A DNA stretch of 64,000 bases from Betaproteobacteria bacterium HGW-Betaproteobacteria-3 (GCA_002842205.1 PHCI01000004.1:1-64000); one strand, 5' to 3'. Shown: positions 45,095 through 54,096, counted from the first letter of the stretch. The notes: generated by a model from the sequence alone, not told the origin. Numbers and translations are program-made.

Positions 45095-46063
45095 ATGACC
45101 GCCCCCCAACTGATCCAGATCCACCATGACAACCCGGCCGCGGTCCGCATGGAACTGCTGCACGGGCTGCTGGCGCCGCAGGCGCACACCTCGCCCAAAT
45201 ACCTTTACGACGCCTTGGGCTCGCGCCTGTTCGAGGCCATCACCGAACTGCCCGAGTACTACCCCACGCGCACCGAAGCGGCCATTTATTCGGCCTGCCT
45301 GCCTGAGATGGCACTGCACCTTCCGCAAGGCGCCACCCTGATTGACCTGGGGGCCGGCAACTGCGCCAAGGCCGAGCGCCTGTTCGAGCCCCTGGCGCCG
45401 CGCCGCTATGTGGCGGTGGACATTTCGGTCGATTTCCTGCGCGCCGCGTTGACGCGCCTGCAGCGCGAACACCCCCGGATTGCCATGCTGGGCGTGGGCA
45501 CCGATTTTTCAAGTGGACTGGCCTTGCCACCGGAGGCAGGGCGCGCCGAAGAGGCCGCGCGACTGCTGTTCTACCCGGGCTCCAGCATTGGCAATTTCAT
45601 GCCCCACGCCGCGCTGACGTTCCTGCGCAGCGTCCATGCGGCCTGCGGATCGGCACCGGGCAGCGGCCTGTTGATCGGGGTCGATCTGATCAAGGACACC
45701 GTTGAACTGCAGGCCGCCTACGACGATGCGCTGGGCGTGACCGCGGCCTTCAACAAAAACCTGCTGCTGCACGTCAACCGGCTGGCCGGCACCGACTTTC
45801 ACGTGGCCGACTGGCAGCATGTGGCCTTGTACGACACGGCTCACCACCGCATCGAGATGCATCTGGAGGCGACGCACCCCGTTCGGGTCTCGTGGCCAGA
45901 GGGCACCCGCACGTTCACTGCCGGCGAACGCATCCACACCGAGAACTCGTACAAATGGACGCCCGTGGGTTTCACCACGCTGCTGCAGGAGGCAGGGTTT
46001 CGCAGCCCCACCGTCTGGACCGACCCGGCCGCCCGGTTCGCCGTGGTGTGGGCACCGGTTTGA
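45095..46063 (+). CDS. egtD: L-histidine N-alpha-methyltransferase EgtD
   Basis: The 322-residue SAM-dependent enzyme trimethylates His to hercynine, the precursor of ergothioneine and selenoneine. Family features are 'SPKYLYDALGSRLFEAITELPEYYPTRTE' (read in parts), the SAM loop 'LIDLGAGNCAKAERL', 'FYPGSSIGNF' and the C-terminal 'IHTENSYKW'. Length is normal. It is divergent from the transporter operon and convergent with senA across 26 bp. Confidence 0.95.
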   Translation: MTAPQLIQIHHDNPAAVRMELLHGLLAPQAHTSPKYLYDALGSRLFEAITELPEYYPTRTEAAIYSACLPEMALHLPQGATLIDLGAGNCAKAERLFEPLAPRRYVAVDISVDFLRAALTRLQREHPRIAMLGVGTDFSSGLALPPEAGRAEEAARLLFYPGSSIGNFMPHAALTFLRSVHAACGSAPGSGLLIGVDLIKDTVELQAAYDDALGVTAAFNKNLLLHVNRLAGTDFHVADWQHVALYDTAHHRIEMHLEATHPVRVSWPEGTRTFTAGERIHTENSYKWTPVGFTTLLQEAGFRSPTVWTDPAARFAVVWAPV

Positions 46064-46089
46064 CCCTTGCACCGCTGCCCGTGCGGCGC

Positions 46090-47256
46090 TCAGACCGCAC
46101 TGCTGCGGAATCCGGCGTCAATGTCGGTGCGGTCCGGGGTGAAGAAGTTGCGGTAGCGCGCGTGCACCAGGTGGGGCGAGGTGGCCCGGCTGGCCCCGCG
46201 CAGGACGCGCCGGGTGCCAAACCATGGCGCCGAGTAGTCGCGGTAGGGGTGCGCCACAAAACCCGGATAGGGCTCAAAGAGGCTGGCCGTCCATTCCCAG
46301 ACGGTGCCCCACGCCATGCCGGCTTGCGTCAGGGCGGCGCACTCCCATTCGGCCTCGGTGGGCAGACGCCGGCCGGCCCAGCGGCACCAGGATTCGGCAT
46401 CGGCGCAGCACAGATGCACCGCCGGTGCCGCCTTATCGAGCGGCCGCCAGAGGCCCAAACGCTGCGCCTCCCATTGGCCGTCGCGGTGGCGCACATGCGC
46501 CGGGAGCGGATGGCCAGTGGCCTGCACAAAGGCGAGATAGCGGGCCCAGGACACGGGGGCGGCGTCGATGCGGAACGCCGCCAGTTCGACGGTGTGCGCG
46601 CCGAGCTCGTTGTCAAACACAAAGCCGCCCGGGGCACTGCCCAGCGTCCAGGTCTGCGCGGGGACGGTGATCTCTTGCGGCCCGCCCGGCAGCATCGGGG
46701 GTGCAACGGAAACGTCGGCCAGCGCATCGGGCACCGGCACCCCCAGCGCCTGCGCCATGTAAACCGCGGCTTCGTTGTGCATGTCTTCATGGAACAGCAC
46801 CAGGCGCCAGAAATACAGCGCATCGTCGCCAGCGTCCGGCGCAAGGTCCTGCAGCAGGGCCAGCGTGTCAGCCTGCACGGCCTCCAGGTAGCGCAGCGTG
46901 GCATCGAACCCGGGCAGATCAAGCTGCCAGCGCGTGTCATGCGCCACGGCGCCGGAGTCGTACAGCGCATCGGCACGGGCCAGCCGCGAGCGGGGCCGCG
47001 CATGCAAGGGATCGCAGGCCGGGCCGAGCGCGCGCTGGCGGTTGCGGGCAATCCACCACTCCTGGAACCAGCCCACGTGGCCCAACTCCCACAAGGGCGG
47101 ATTGAGTTCGTCGGCCAGCGGCACCACCGGGCTGGCGTCAGCCCACGCCTGGGCCAGCGCCAGCGTGCGCTGGCGCGTGGCCTGCAGGGCGCGGGCCAGC
47201 GTGGGGGCGTCGCTGGTGCGCAAGGTTTGCGCCGGGTGGCTGCGGTTCCAGTTCAT
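46090..47256 (-). CDS. senA: selenoneine synthase SenA (EgtB-like non-heme iron enzyme)
   Basis: The 388-residue protein has an N-terminal DinB-like domain and a C-terminal formylglycine-enzyme/sulfatase-modifying fold. The three-His iron site can be placed at His60 ('LGHVGWFQEWW'), His156 and His160 ('LFHEDMHNEA'). EgtB joins cysteine derivatives to hercynine; SenA is the branch that uses a selenosugar, and I assign it to SenA because senB and selD are adjacent and no egtA, egtC or egtE is visible. It is divergent from senB with only 17 bp between start codons and convergent with egtD. A plain ergothioneine EgtB is the alternative. Confidence 0.88.
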   Translation of the reverse strand: MNWNRSHPAQTLRTSDAPTLARALQATRQRTLALAQAWADASPVVPLADELNPPLWELGHVGWFQEWWIARNRQRALGPACDPLHARPRSRLARADALYDSGAVAHDTRWQLDLPGFDATLRYLEAVQADTLALLQDLAPDAGDDALYFWRLVLFHEDMHNEAAVYMAQALGVPVPDALADVSVAPPMLPGGPQEITVPAQTWTLGSAPGGFVFDNELGAHTVELAAFRIDAAPVSWARYLAFVQATGHPLPAHVRHRDGQWEAQRLGLWRPLDKAAPAVHLCCADAESWCRWAGRRLPTEAEWECAALTQAGMAWGTVWEWTASLFEPYPGFVAHPYRDYSAPWFGTRRVLRGASRATSPHLVHARYRNFFTPDRTDIDAGFRSSAV

Positions 47257-47273
47257 GCGATATTCCCGCCTCC

Positions 47274-48260
47274 ATGAAAAAAGCTTCGGTGGTCATCGTG
47301 AGCCCGGCGCTGGCCGACGCCAACAACGGCAACTGGCAGACCGCGCGCCGCTGGCAGCGCATGCTCACGCCCGATCATAAAGTCCGCATCGTGCAGCACT
47401 GGCCCGACGTTGACGCGCAAGACGACGGGGCCATGCTGGCGCTGCACGCGCGGCGCTCGGCCGCGTCCATCGCGGCCTGGGCGCAGGCCCGCGGGCCCAG
47501 GGGCCTGGCCGTGGTGCTGACCGGCACCGACCTGTACCGCGACATCGCCACCGACGCGGCAGCGCAACAATCATTGACCCTGGCGCAGCAGCTGGTGGTG
47601 CTGCAGGACCAGGCCCCGCTGGCGCTGCCCGAAGCCGTGCGCGCCAAGGTGCGGGTGATTTTCCAGTCGGCCACGGCACGCCGTTCGGTTGACAAAACCC
47701 CGCAGCACCTTCGCGCCCTGATGGTCGGCCACCTGCGTGACGAAAAAGACCCTTTGACCCTGATGGCGGCAGCGCGCCTGCTGCACCCGGGTGACGGCAT
47801 CCTGCTCGACCACATCGGCGCCCCGCTGGAGCCGACTCTGGGCCAAGCGGCCAAAGACACCGCGCGCGCCTGCCCGCACTACCGCTGGCTGGGCGCGCAA
47901 GCCCACGAGGCCACACGCCGGCGCATCCAGCGCGCGCACCTGCTGGTGCACGCCAGCCGCATGGAAGGCGGCGCCCACGTCATCATGGAAGCGGTGTGCA
48001 GCGGCACGCCGGTGCTGGCCTCGCGCGTGCCGGGCAATGTGGGCATGCTGGGCCCCGACTACGCGGGTTATTTCGAGCTGGGCGACGCCCGGGGGCTGGC
48101 CCATTTGCTGCGGCAATGCCGCAACGCCCTGCAGACACCGCGGCCCGACGACCTGCTCGCCACGCTGCACCGACAATGTGCGGTGCGCGCCCGGCTTTTC
48201 TCGCCCCGGGCCGAACGCGCCGCCCTGCGGGGCCTGGTTCAACATCTTCTGAAATCCTGA
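47274..48260 (+). CDS. senB: selenosugar synthase SenB (glycosyltransferase-like)
   Basis: The 328-residue protein has a GT-B fold like retaining family-4 glycosyltransferases ('NGNWQTARRWQRML', 'VVLTGTDLYRD', 'MVGHLRDEKDPLTL', and the donor site 'MEGGAHVIMEAVCSGTPVLAS'). In the selenoneine pathway SenB uses selenophosphate and a UDP-sugar to make the selenosugar. It is divergent from senA by 17 bp and its TGA is followed with no gap by the selD ATG, indicating coupled translation. No clear ribosome-binding site is seen before its ATG. Confidence 0.9.
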   Translation: MKKASVVIVSPALADANNGNWQTARRWQRMLTPDHKVRIVQHWPDVDAQDDGAMLALHARRSAASIAAWAQARGPRGLAVVLTGTDLYRDIATDAAAQQSLTLAQQLVVLQDQAPLALPEAVRAKVRVIFQSATARRSVDKTPQHLRALMVGHLRDEKDPLTLMAAARLLHPGDGILLDHIGAPLEPTLGQAAKDTARACPHYRWLGAQAHEATRRRIQRAHLLVHASRMEGGAHVIMEAVCSGTPVLASRVPGNVGMLGPDYAGYFELGDARGLAHLLRQCRNALQTPRPDDLLATLHRQCAVRARLFSPRAERAALRGLVQHLLKS

Positions 48261-50549
48261 ATGCAAGCTTCTGAACAACCGGTATTGCGCGACATCGTCC
48301 TGGTGGGCGGCGGCCACAGCCATGTGGGGGTGCTGCGGCGCTTCGGCATGGCGCCACTGCCCGGCGTGCGCCTGACCGTCATCTGCACCGACACCCACAC
48401 GCCCTATTCGGGCATGCTGCCCGGTTACATCGCGGGCCATTACGGCTACGACGACGTGCACATCGATCTGGGTCGGCTTTGCGCGTTTGCCGGTGCGCGG
48501 CTGTTCCGCGACGAAGTCGTCGGCATCGACCGCGCGGCCGGCCAGGTGCGATGCCGTCACCGGCCGCCCGTGGCCTACGACTGGCTGTCGATCAACATCG
48601 GCTCGACACCCCAGGTGCAGCAGGTGCCGGGCGCCGCCGAACATGCGGTGCCGGTCAAGCCCATCCACCAGTTCAACCAGCGCTGGCTGGCGCTGCTGGA
48701 GCGGGTGCGCCGCCACCCGGGGCGCACCACCATCGCGGTGGTGGGCGGCGGCGCCGGGGGCGTGGAGCTGACCCTGGCCATGCAGTACCGCCTGCGGGCC
48801 GAACTGCGCGCACAAGGCCGCGACCCGGCCGAGCTGAACTTTCACCTGTTCACCGCCAGTGCCGAAATCTTGCCCACCCACAACGCAGGCGTGCGCCGCC
48901 GCTTCGAGCAGGTGCTGCGCGCCCGCGGCGTGGCGGTGCACTGCGGAACCGAAGTCATTGAAGTGACCGCCGGGCGTCTGCAACCGGCCCAGGGGCCGGC
49001 GCTGGACGCCGACGAAATCGTCTGGGTCACGCAGGCCGGCGGCCCGGCCTGGCTGGCAGAGACCGGTCTGGCACTGGACGCGGGCGGCTTCATCCAGGTC
49101 AACGACCACCTGCAGACCCTGACCGACCCGCGCATTTTCGCGGCCGGCGACATTGCCGCCATGGTCAACCACCCGCTGGAAAAGGCGGGGGTGTTCGCGG
49201 TGCGCCAGGGCCCGCCGCTGGGCGAGAACCTGCGGCGCAGCGTGCTCGGCCAGCCGCTCAAGCCCTACCACCCGCAACGCCGCTGGCTGGCGCTGATCAG
49301 CACGGGCGACCGGCATGCCGTTGCCTCGCGCGGCTGGTTCGGCGCGCAGGGCGACTGGATCTGGCGCTGGAAAGACTGGATCGACCGCCGCTTCATGCGC
49401 CGCTTCAGCGAGTTCCCGCCCATGGACCCGCACGCCAGCGGTGCGCCGCCCGCCCACGCGCCGCAACCGGTGCTCACGCCGGAAGAATCGCTGCAGGCCA
49501 TCTCGGCCATTGCCATGCGCTGCGGTGGCTGTGGCGCCAAGGTGGGGGCGTCGGTGCTGTCGCGGGCGCTGGGCGCGCTGCACCCGGTGGAACGCGACGA
49601 CGTGCTCATTGGCCTGCACGCCCCGGACGACGCCGCCGTGGTGCGCGTGCCACCCGGCATGGCCATGGTGCACACGGTGGATTTCTTTCGCGCCTTCATC
49701 GACGACCCTTATATTTTTGGCAAGGTGGCCGCCAACCACGCGCTGGGCGACATCTTTGCCATGGGCGGTGAGGCCCAGTCGGCCACGGCCATCGCCACCG
49801 TGCCCCCGGGCCTCGAATCCAAGGTGGAAGACCTGCTGTTCCAGATGATGAGCGGCGCGGTGGAAGTCCTCAACGAAGCCGGTTGCGCGCTGGTCGGGGG
49901 CCACACCGGCGAGGGCCGCGAGCTGGCGCTGGGTTTTGCCATCAACGGCCTGATCGACGAGGCCATGACCGGCGTGATGCGCAAGGGCGGCATGCAGCCG
50001 GGCGATGTGCTGCTGCTGACCAAGCCCATCGGCACCGGCACGCTGTTCGCGGCCCAGATGCGCGGCGTGGCGCGGGGCCGCTGGATCGACGGTGCGTTGC
50101 GCTCGATGGTGGTGTCCAACCGGCGCGGCGCGCAGATCCTGCGCCAGCACCAGGCCACGGCCTGCACCGACCTCACCGGTTTTGGCCTGCTGGGCCACCT
50201 GGTGGAGATGACCCGCCCCTCCGGCGTGGACGCCGAACTGCAGCTGTCGGCCCTGCCTTTGCTCGACGGCGCGATGGACACCGTGGCCGCAGGCGTGGTG
50301 AGCTCGCTGCAGCCCGCCAACGTGCGGCTGCGCAGGGCGTTGCGCAATCAGGCAGAATTTGTGCATGATCCGCGCTACCCGCTGCTGTTCGACCCGCAAA
50401 CCGCGGGCGGCCTGCTGGCCAGCGTGCCGGCGGCGCAGGCCACCGCCTGTGTTGCGGCGCTGCGCGCGGCAGGCTATGCCCAGACCGCGGTGATTGGCCG
50501 GGTGCTGCCGCAGGGCGATGCGCTGGAGCCCGTGTCGCTGGTCCCGTAA
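48261..50549 (+). CDS. selD: selenide water dikinase SelD (SenC) with N-terminal FAD oxidoreductase domain
   Basis: The 762-residue fusion has an N-terminal TIGR03169-type flavoprotein (about 10-380; 'GGGHSHV' at 16-22, second loop 'VVGGGAGGVEL', 'IFAAGDIA') and a C-terminal SelD kinase (about 400-760). In the SelD part 'RCGGCGAKVG' gives Cys424 and Lys427, equivalent to E. coli Cys17 and Lys20; 'GGHTGEGRELALGFAING' follows. SelD makes selenophosphate from selenide and ATP. No selA, selB or tRNA-Sec is in the window, so its local role is probably to feed SenB. It follows senB with no gap. Confidence 0.93.
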   Translation: MQASEQPVLRDIVLVGGGHSHVGVLRRFGMAPLPGVRLTVICTDTHTPYSGMLPGYIAGHYGYDDVHIDLGRLCAFAGARLFRDEVVGIDRAAGQVRCRHRPPVAYDWLSINIGSTPQVQQVPGAAEHAVPVKPIHQFNQRWLALLERVRRHPGRTTIAVVGGGAGGVELTLAMQYRLRAELRAQGRDPAELNFHLFTASAEILPTHNAGVRRRFEQVLRARGVAVHCGTEVIEVTAGRLQPAQGPALDADEIVWVTQAGGPAWLAETGLALDAGGFIQVNDHLQTLTDPRIFAAGDIAAMVNHPLEKAGVFAVRQGPPLGENLRRSVLGQPLKPYHPQRRWLALISTGDRHAVASRGWFGAQGDWIWRWKDWIDRRFMRRFSEFPPMDPHASGAPPAHAPQPVLTPEESLQAISAIAMRCGGCGAKVGASVLSRALGALHPVERDDVLIGLHAPDDAAVVRVPPGMAMVHTVDFFRAFIDDPYIFGKVAANHALGDIFAMGGEAQSATAIATVPPGLESKVEDLLFQMMSGAVEVLNEAGCALVGGHTGEGRELALGFAINGLIDEAMTGVMRKGGMQPGDVLLLTKPIGTGTLFAAQMRGVARGRWIDGALRSMVVSNRRGAQILRQHQATACTDLTGFGLLGHLVEMTRPSGVDAELQLSALPLLDGAMDTVAAGVVSSLQPANVRLRRALRNQAEFVHDPRYPLLFDPQTAGGLLASVPAAQATACVAALRAAGYAQTAVIGRVLPQGDALEPVSLVP

Positions 50550-50569
50550 AACACTGCAAGGAGACTGCC

Positions 50570-51040
50570 ATGACCGCTGCCGCCGATTCGACCTCCACCG
50601 CCTCCCCCGCCCCAGCGCGCCGGGTAGACCAACTGCTGGCGCATTACGGCGAGAGCCACCGCCATCCGGGCAACGAAGCCATCCACATGGTGGCCATCCC
50701 GCTCATCATGCTCAGCCTGTGCGGCCTGCTGTTTGCCGTCCACCCCTGGGTGGCCTACGCCTTCATCGGCGCCAGCATGGTGTATTACGCGCGGCTGTCG
50801 GGCGTGTTCCTGGCCAGCATGGCCGTGGTGTCGATGCTGATCCTGGCGGCCGTGCACGCCATGGGCGAGCACGTGCTGGCACTGTCTGCCGCCGTCTTCG
50901 TGGGGGCCTGGATCGCACAGTTTGTCGGGCACAAGATGGAAGGCAGGAAGCCGTCCTTTTTTGAAGACCTCCAGTACCTTTGGGTGGGCCCGCTGTTTGT
51001 GCTGTCGCGCCTCTTCGGGCGCCTGGGCGTGCGCTGGTAG
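50570..51040 (+). CDS. DUF962/Mpo1-like membrane protein
   Basis: The 156-residue protein has the DUF962 pattern 'LLAHYGESHRHPGNEAIHMVAIPL' with conserved His residues, about four membrane helices, and 'QFVGHKMEGRKPSFFEDLQYLWVGP'. The yeast homologue Mpo1 is an Fe(II) dioxygenase of fatty-acid alpha-oxidation. The bacterial role is unknown. It is 20 bp downstream of selD and may be co-transcribed, but a selenium link is only positional. Confidence 0.88.
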   Translation: MTAAADSTSTASPAPARRVDQLLAHYGESHRHPGNEAIHMVAIPLIMLSLCGLLFAVHPWVAYAFIGASMVYYARLSGVFLASMAVVSMLILAAVHAMGEHVLALSAAVFVGAWIAQFVGHKMEGRKPSFFEDLQYLWVGPLFVLSRLFGRLGVRW

Positions 51041-51081
51041 ATCTGCGCAGGTAGATGTGCGCAGGTCGAGCCGGCCAACGC

Positions 51082-51729
51082 CTAGCGCGGCGTCAGGCCG
51101 CTTTGCTTGAGCGTCCAGACCAGCACGTCAAAGCGGTCCTGGCCAAAAAACGGCTCCCCGTTGAACACCATGGTCGGCACGCCCCAGTGCCCGGCGGCCC
51201 GCAAGGCGGCGTCGTTGGCCTGGAGTTCGGCGTCCAGCCCCGCTGCATCGGCCGCCACATCCTGCGTCAGTGCCGCCAGTGACAGCCCGGCGCGTTGGGC
51301 CGCGCGGGCCAGGTGATCGCCCTGGTCCCAGCCGTCCACCGTGCCGTCCCACAGCAGGCGCGACACCTCGTCGCAGAACGCCAGCCCCTGGCCGCGCCGC
51401 GTGGCGGCGATGCCCAGGCGCCCCAGCCAGACCGCCAGCGGATGGTCTTTGGCGGTTTCGAGCGTCACCGGGTCCTGCTGGATCGGGTCGGGCACCGGAC
51501 GGCGAAACGGCAGGCCCCAAAACGCGGCCATGCGCGCCGTGTCCCTGAAGAAATACGGCCGCGCCAGCGGGTTCATGGTCTTGAAATAGTCGGGGTTGCG
51601 CAAGATGGCCGGGTGGACGATCCGCAGGTCCACCCCCACCCGGTACTGCGCCGTGAGGGCCAGAACGCGCGGCAAGACCAGATAGGAATAGGGGCTTCGG
51701 AAGGACCAGTAGAGTTGGATGCGTGGCAT
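51082..51729 (-). CDS. 2-hydroxychromene-2-carboxylate isomerase/DsbA-family protein
   Basis: The 215-residue protein has the DsbA-like glutathione-transferase kappa fold ('LYWSFRSPYSYLVLPRV', 'HWGVPTMVFNGEPFFGQDR' with cis-Pro). There is a Ser rather than CxxC at the active site, as in HCCA isomerases. It probably uses glutathione to isomerise or conjugate an aromatic or other substrate. The start is the usual 'MPRIQLYWSFRSPYS'; the longer frame is ignored. It converges with the DUF962 gene. Confidence 0.87.
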   Translation of the reverse strand: MPRIQLYWSFRSPYSYLVLPRVLALTAQYRVGVDLRIVHPAILRNPDYFKTMNPLARPYFFRDTARMAAFWGLPFRRPVPDPIQQDPVTLETAKDHPLAVWLGRLGIAATRRGQGLAFCDEVSRLLWDGTVDGWDQGDHLARAAQRAGLSLAALTQDVAADAAGLDAELQANDAALRAAGHWGVPTMVFNGEPFFGQDRFDVLVWTLKQSGLTPR

Positions 51730-51814
51730 GGGGGTCGGGTGGCGGAGCGTGGCACAGACCCGCAAGTAGACCGCAAAAATAGCCCTTCCCTATCCGATTC
51801 ATTGAACCAATCGT

Positions 51815-51841
51815 TTGGCACTCGCTCTGAGAGAGTGCTAA
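51815..51841 (+). promoter_or_regulatory. CIRCE operator (HrcA site) upstream of rpoH
   Basis: The inverted repeat TTGGCACTC-N9-GAGTGCTAA matches the CIRCE consensus (TTAGCACTC-N9-GAGTGCTAA) at 17 of 18 arm positions. It lies 29 bp before the rpoH start and overlaps a possible promoter (TTGGCA at 51815 as -35; TAACAT at 51839 as -10). HrcA, encoded at 1723-2727, should bind it and repress rpoH. Confidence 0.93.
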
Positions 51842-51870
51842 CATTTGATCCTGAAGAAAGGAGATCTGGT

Positions 51871-52803
51871 ATGACTCTTCAAACTGGAGCCTCTGCGAAC
51901 GCGGTCGCGCTGACCAGCCCGTGGGCGGTCGTGCCGCCGCTGGGCAACCTCGACGCCTATATTTCGGCGGTCAACCGCCTGCCCTTGCTCACCCTCGAGG
52001 AAGAGCAGCGTTATGCCAAAAACCTCAAGGAAAACAACGATCTGGAAGCCGCCAGCGCGCTGGTGATGTCGCACCTGCGGTTGGTGGTGTCGATCTCGCG
52101 CAAGTACCTGGGCTACGGCCTGCCGCATGGCGACCTGATCCAGGAGGGAAACATCGGCCTGATGAAGGCGGTGCGCCGCTTCGATCCGGACCAGGGTGTG
52201 CGGCTGGTGAGCTACGCCATGCACTGGATCAAGGCCGAAATCCACGAGTACATTCTGAAAAACTGGCGCATGGTCAAGGTGGCCACCACCAAGGCCCAGC
52301 GCAAGCTGTTTTTCAACCTGCGCTCCATGAAGCAGGGCTTCAAGGATGACGCGGATGTGGAAACCCACCGCGACACGCTGAGCGAGGCGCAGATCGACTC
52401 GATGGCGCACGACCTCCACGTCAAGCGCGAAGAGGTCATCGAGATGGAAACCCGCATGTCGGGCGGCGACGTGCTGCTCGATCCGGGCCCCACGGCCGAC
52501 GGCGAAGACGGCTTTGGCCCCATCGCCTACCTGGCCGACAGCACGCAGGAGCCCACCGCCCTGATCGAGTCACGCCAGCGCGACGTGCTGGCCTCGGACG
52601 GCATCGCCACCGCGCTTGAAACCCTGGACCCGCGCAGCCGCCGTATCGTCGAAGAGCGCTGGCTGCAGGTCAACGACGACGGCTCGGGCGGCATGACGCT
52701 GCACGACCTGGCGGCCGAATACGGCGTGAGCGCCGAGCGCATCCGCCAGATCGAAGTGGCGGCCATGAAGAAAATGCGCAAGGCGCTGGCCGAATACGCC
52801 TGA
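51871..52803 (+). CDS. rpoH: heat-shock sigma factor RpoH (sigma-32)
   Basis: The 310-residue sigma factor has region 2 ('LVVSISRKYLGYGLPHGDLIQEGN', 'RLVSYAMHWIKAEIHEYIL'), the RpoH-box-like 'KAQRKLFFNLR' that distinguishes it from RpoD, and the region 4 helix-turn-helix 'TLHDLAAEYGVSAERIRQIE'. It directs transcription of heat-shock genes. A strong ribosome-binding site (AAAGGAGA) precedes ATG 51871. A CIRCE operator lies just upstream, and a terminator follows. Confidence 0.97.
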   Translation: MTLQTGASANAVALTSPWAVVPPLGNLDAYISAVNRLPLLTLEEEQRYAKNLKENNDLEAASALVMSHLRLVVSISRKYLGYGLPHGDLIQEGNIGLMKAVRRFDPDQGVRLVSYAMHWIKAEIHEYILKNWRMVKVATTKAQRKLFFNLRSMKQGFKDDADVETHRDTLSEAQIDSMAHDLHVKREEVIEMETRMSGGDVLLDPGPTADGEDGFGPIAYLADSTQEPTALIESRQRDVLASDGIATALETLDPRSRRIVEERWLQVNDDGSGGMTLHDLAAEYGVSAERIRQIEVAAMKKMRKALAEYA

Positions 52804-52837
52804 GCCGGGGCGGGCTGCGGCCACGCCACATCCCCAG

Positions 52838-52864
52838 AAGGCCCGGCATGTCCGGGCCTTTTGC
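52838..52864 (+). terminator. rho-independent terminator after rpoH
   Basis: A perfect 9-bp stem (AAGGCCCGG with CCGGGCCTT) and a CATGT loop are followed by TT-G. The following bases (to about 52920) form a degenerate run of CTTGGC-like hexamers with no gene. Confidence 0.88.
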
Positions 52865-53041
52865 TTTGGCGTTGGCCGTGACTTCTGCCTTGGCCTTGGC
52901 CTTCGTCTTGGTTCGGCTTGGGCGCCGCCCGTCCGGGCTGTTCGCTGCGTTGCGGATTCATTCCCCGAGCCCTTTCATTGACGGGCGAACGCAATAATGT
53001 CGCGTTGCGCCTTGCGCCCCCCCACACACAGGATTTTTTGC

Positions 53042-54094
53042 ATGCCCCACCCCGCCACGCGCCGCGCCGTCATGGTCGCTGCCGCCGCCACCCTGACCAC
53101 GCTCGCCAGCCTGAGCGGCCGGTGCAACGCCGCTTTGGCCCAAACCCCGGCGCTGCAGGCCGCCACCGGTCCCGCCGCACCACCGCCCTGGCCCACGCAA
53201 CCCGTGAGAATCATCGTGGGCTTTCCAGGTGGCTCGTCGCCCGACCTGGTGGCCCGCGCGCTGGCCGAGCCGCTGTCGCAGGCCCTGGGCCAGCCCGTGA
53301 TCGTCGAAAACCGGCCCGGCGCGGGCGGCAACATCGCCGCCTACGCCGTGGCCCGGGCGACCGACGGTCACACCCTGGGCGTGATGATCAACGGCAACCT
53401 GACGATCGCCCGGCGCCTCAACCCCGCCACGCCGTACGACCCGGCCACCGATCTGGCGCCGCTGAGCCTGATCGGCACGGCCCCGCTGGTGCTGGCCGCG
53501 CCCGCCGATCTGCCCGGCCTGCCCGCGACGGCCGATGCCCGCGCCCTGTTGCAGGCCGCCCGCGCGGCAGGCGACCGCTGGAGCTACGGCACACCCGGCA
53601 TCGGCACGGTGGCGCACATCGGCATGGAGCTGCTCAAGGGGCGCATTGGCATCGCGCCGGTGCATGTGCCCTACCCGGGCAATCCGCAGGTCATTGGCGC
53701 CATGCTGGGCGGGCAGATCCAGCTCGCGCTGTTGCCGCCCGGTCTGGCGATGGCGCAGGTGCGCGCGGGCAAGCTCCGGGCGATCGGCGTGACCTCCACC
53801 GGCCGCAGCCCGCTGCTGCCCGACGTGCCGAGCCTGGCCGAAGCGGGCGTGCCCGGCGTGCAACTCGAAATCTGGAACGCCGCCGCCGCGCCCGCGTCCA
53901 TGCCCGCCCCGGTGGCGCAGCGGCTCAGCCGCCTGATCAGCGACATCGCGCGCACGCCCGAGATGCGGCAAAAGCTGTTTCAACAGGGCTGGCAGGTGGT
54001 CGGCACCACCGCCGAAGGGCTGGCGCGGCGCATGCAGGCAGACACGGCGCTGCTGGGGGGTGTGATCGAGGCACTGGGGATTCGGGTGCCATAG
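53042..54094 (+). CDS. Bug/TctC-family tripartite tricarboxylate transporter substrate-binding protein
   Basis: The 350-residue protein has a signal peptide (to about residue 34, 'NAALAQ') and the Bug-family pattern 'WPTQPVRIIVGFPGGSSPDLVARALAEPL', 'VENRPGAGGNIAA', 'PVHVPYPGNPQVI', 'DVPSLAEAGVPGV'. Bug proteins bind carboxylates or other small metabolites, and solitary copies are very abundant in Burkholderiales. No TctAB membrane genes are near. The ligand is unknown. Confidence 0.92.
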   Translation: MPHPATRRAVMVAAAATLTTLASLSGRCNAALAQTPALQAATGPAAPPPWPTQPVRIIVGFPGGSSPDLVARALAEPLSQALGQPVIVENRPGAGGNIAAYAVARATDGHTLGVMINGNLTIARRLNPATPYDPATDLAPLSLIGTAPLVLAAPADLPGLPATADARALLQAARAAGDRWSYGTPGIGTVAHIGMELLKGRIGIAPVHVPYPGNPQVIGAMLGGQIQLALLPPGLAMAQVRAGKLRAIGVTSTGRSPLLPDVPSLAEAGVPGVQLEIWNAAAAPASMPAPVAQRLSRLISDIARTPEMRQKLFQQGWQVVGTTAEGLARRMQADTALLGGVIEALGIRVP

Positions 54095-54096
54095 CG

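Noticed and set aside
47571-50399. Very long (942-codon) frame antisense to senB and selD
   Set aside because: It is a His/Arg/Gly-rich shadow of the high-GC coding strand. The sense genes have clear motifs along the whole length.
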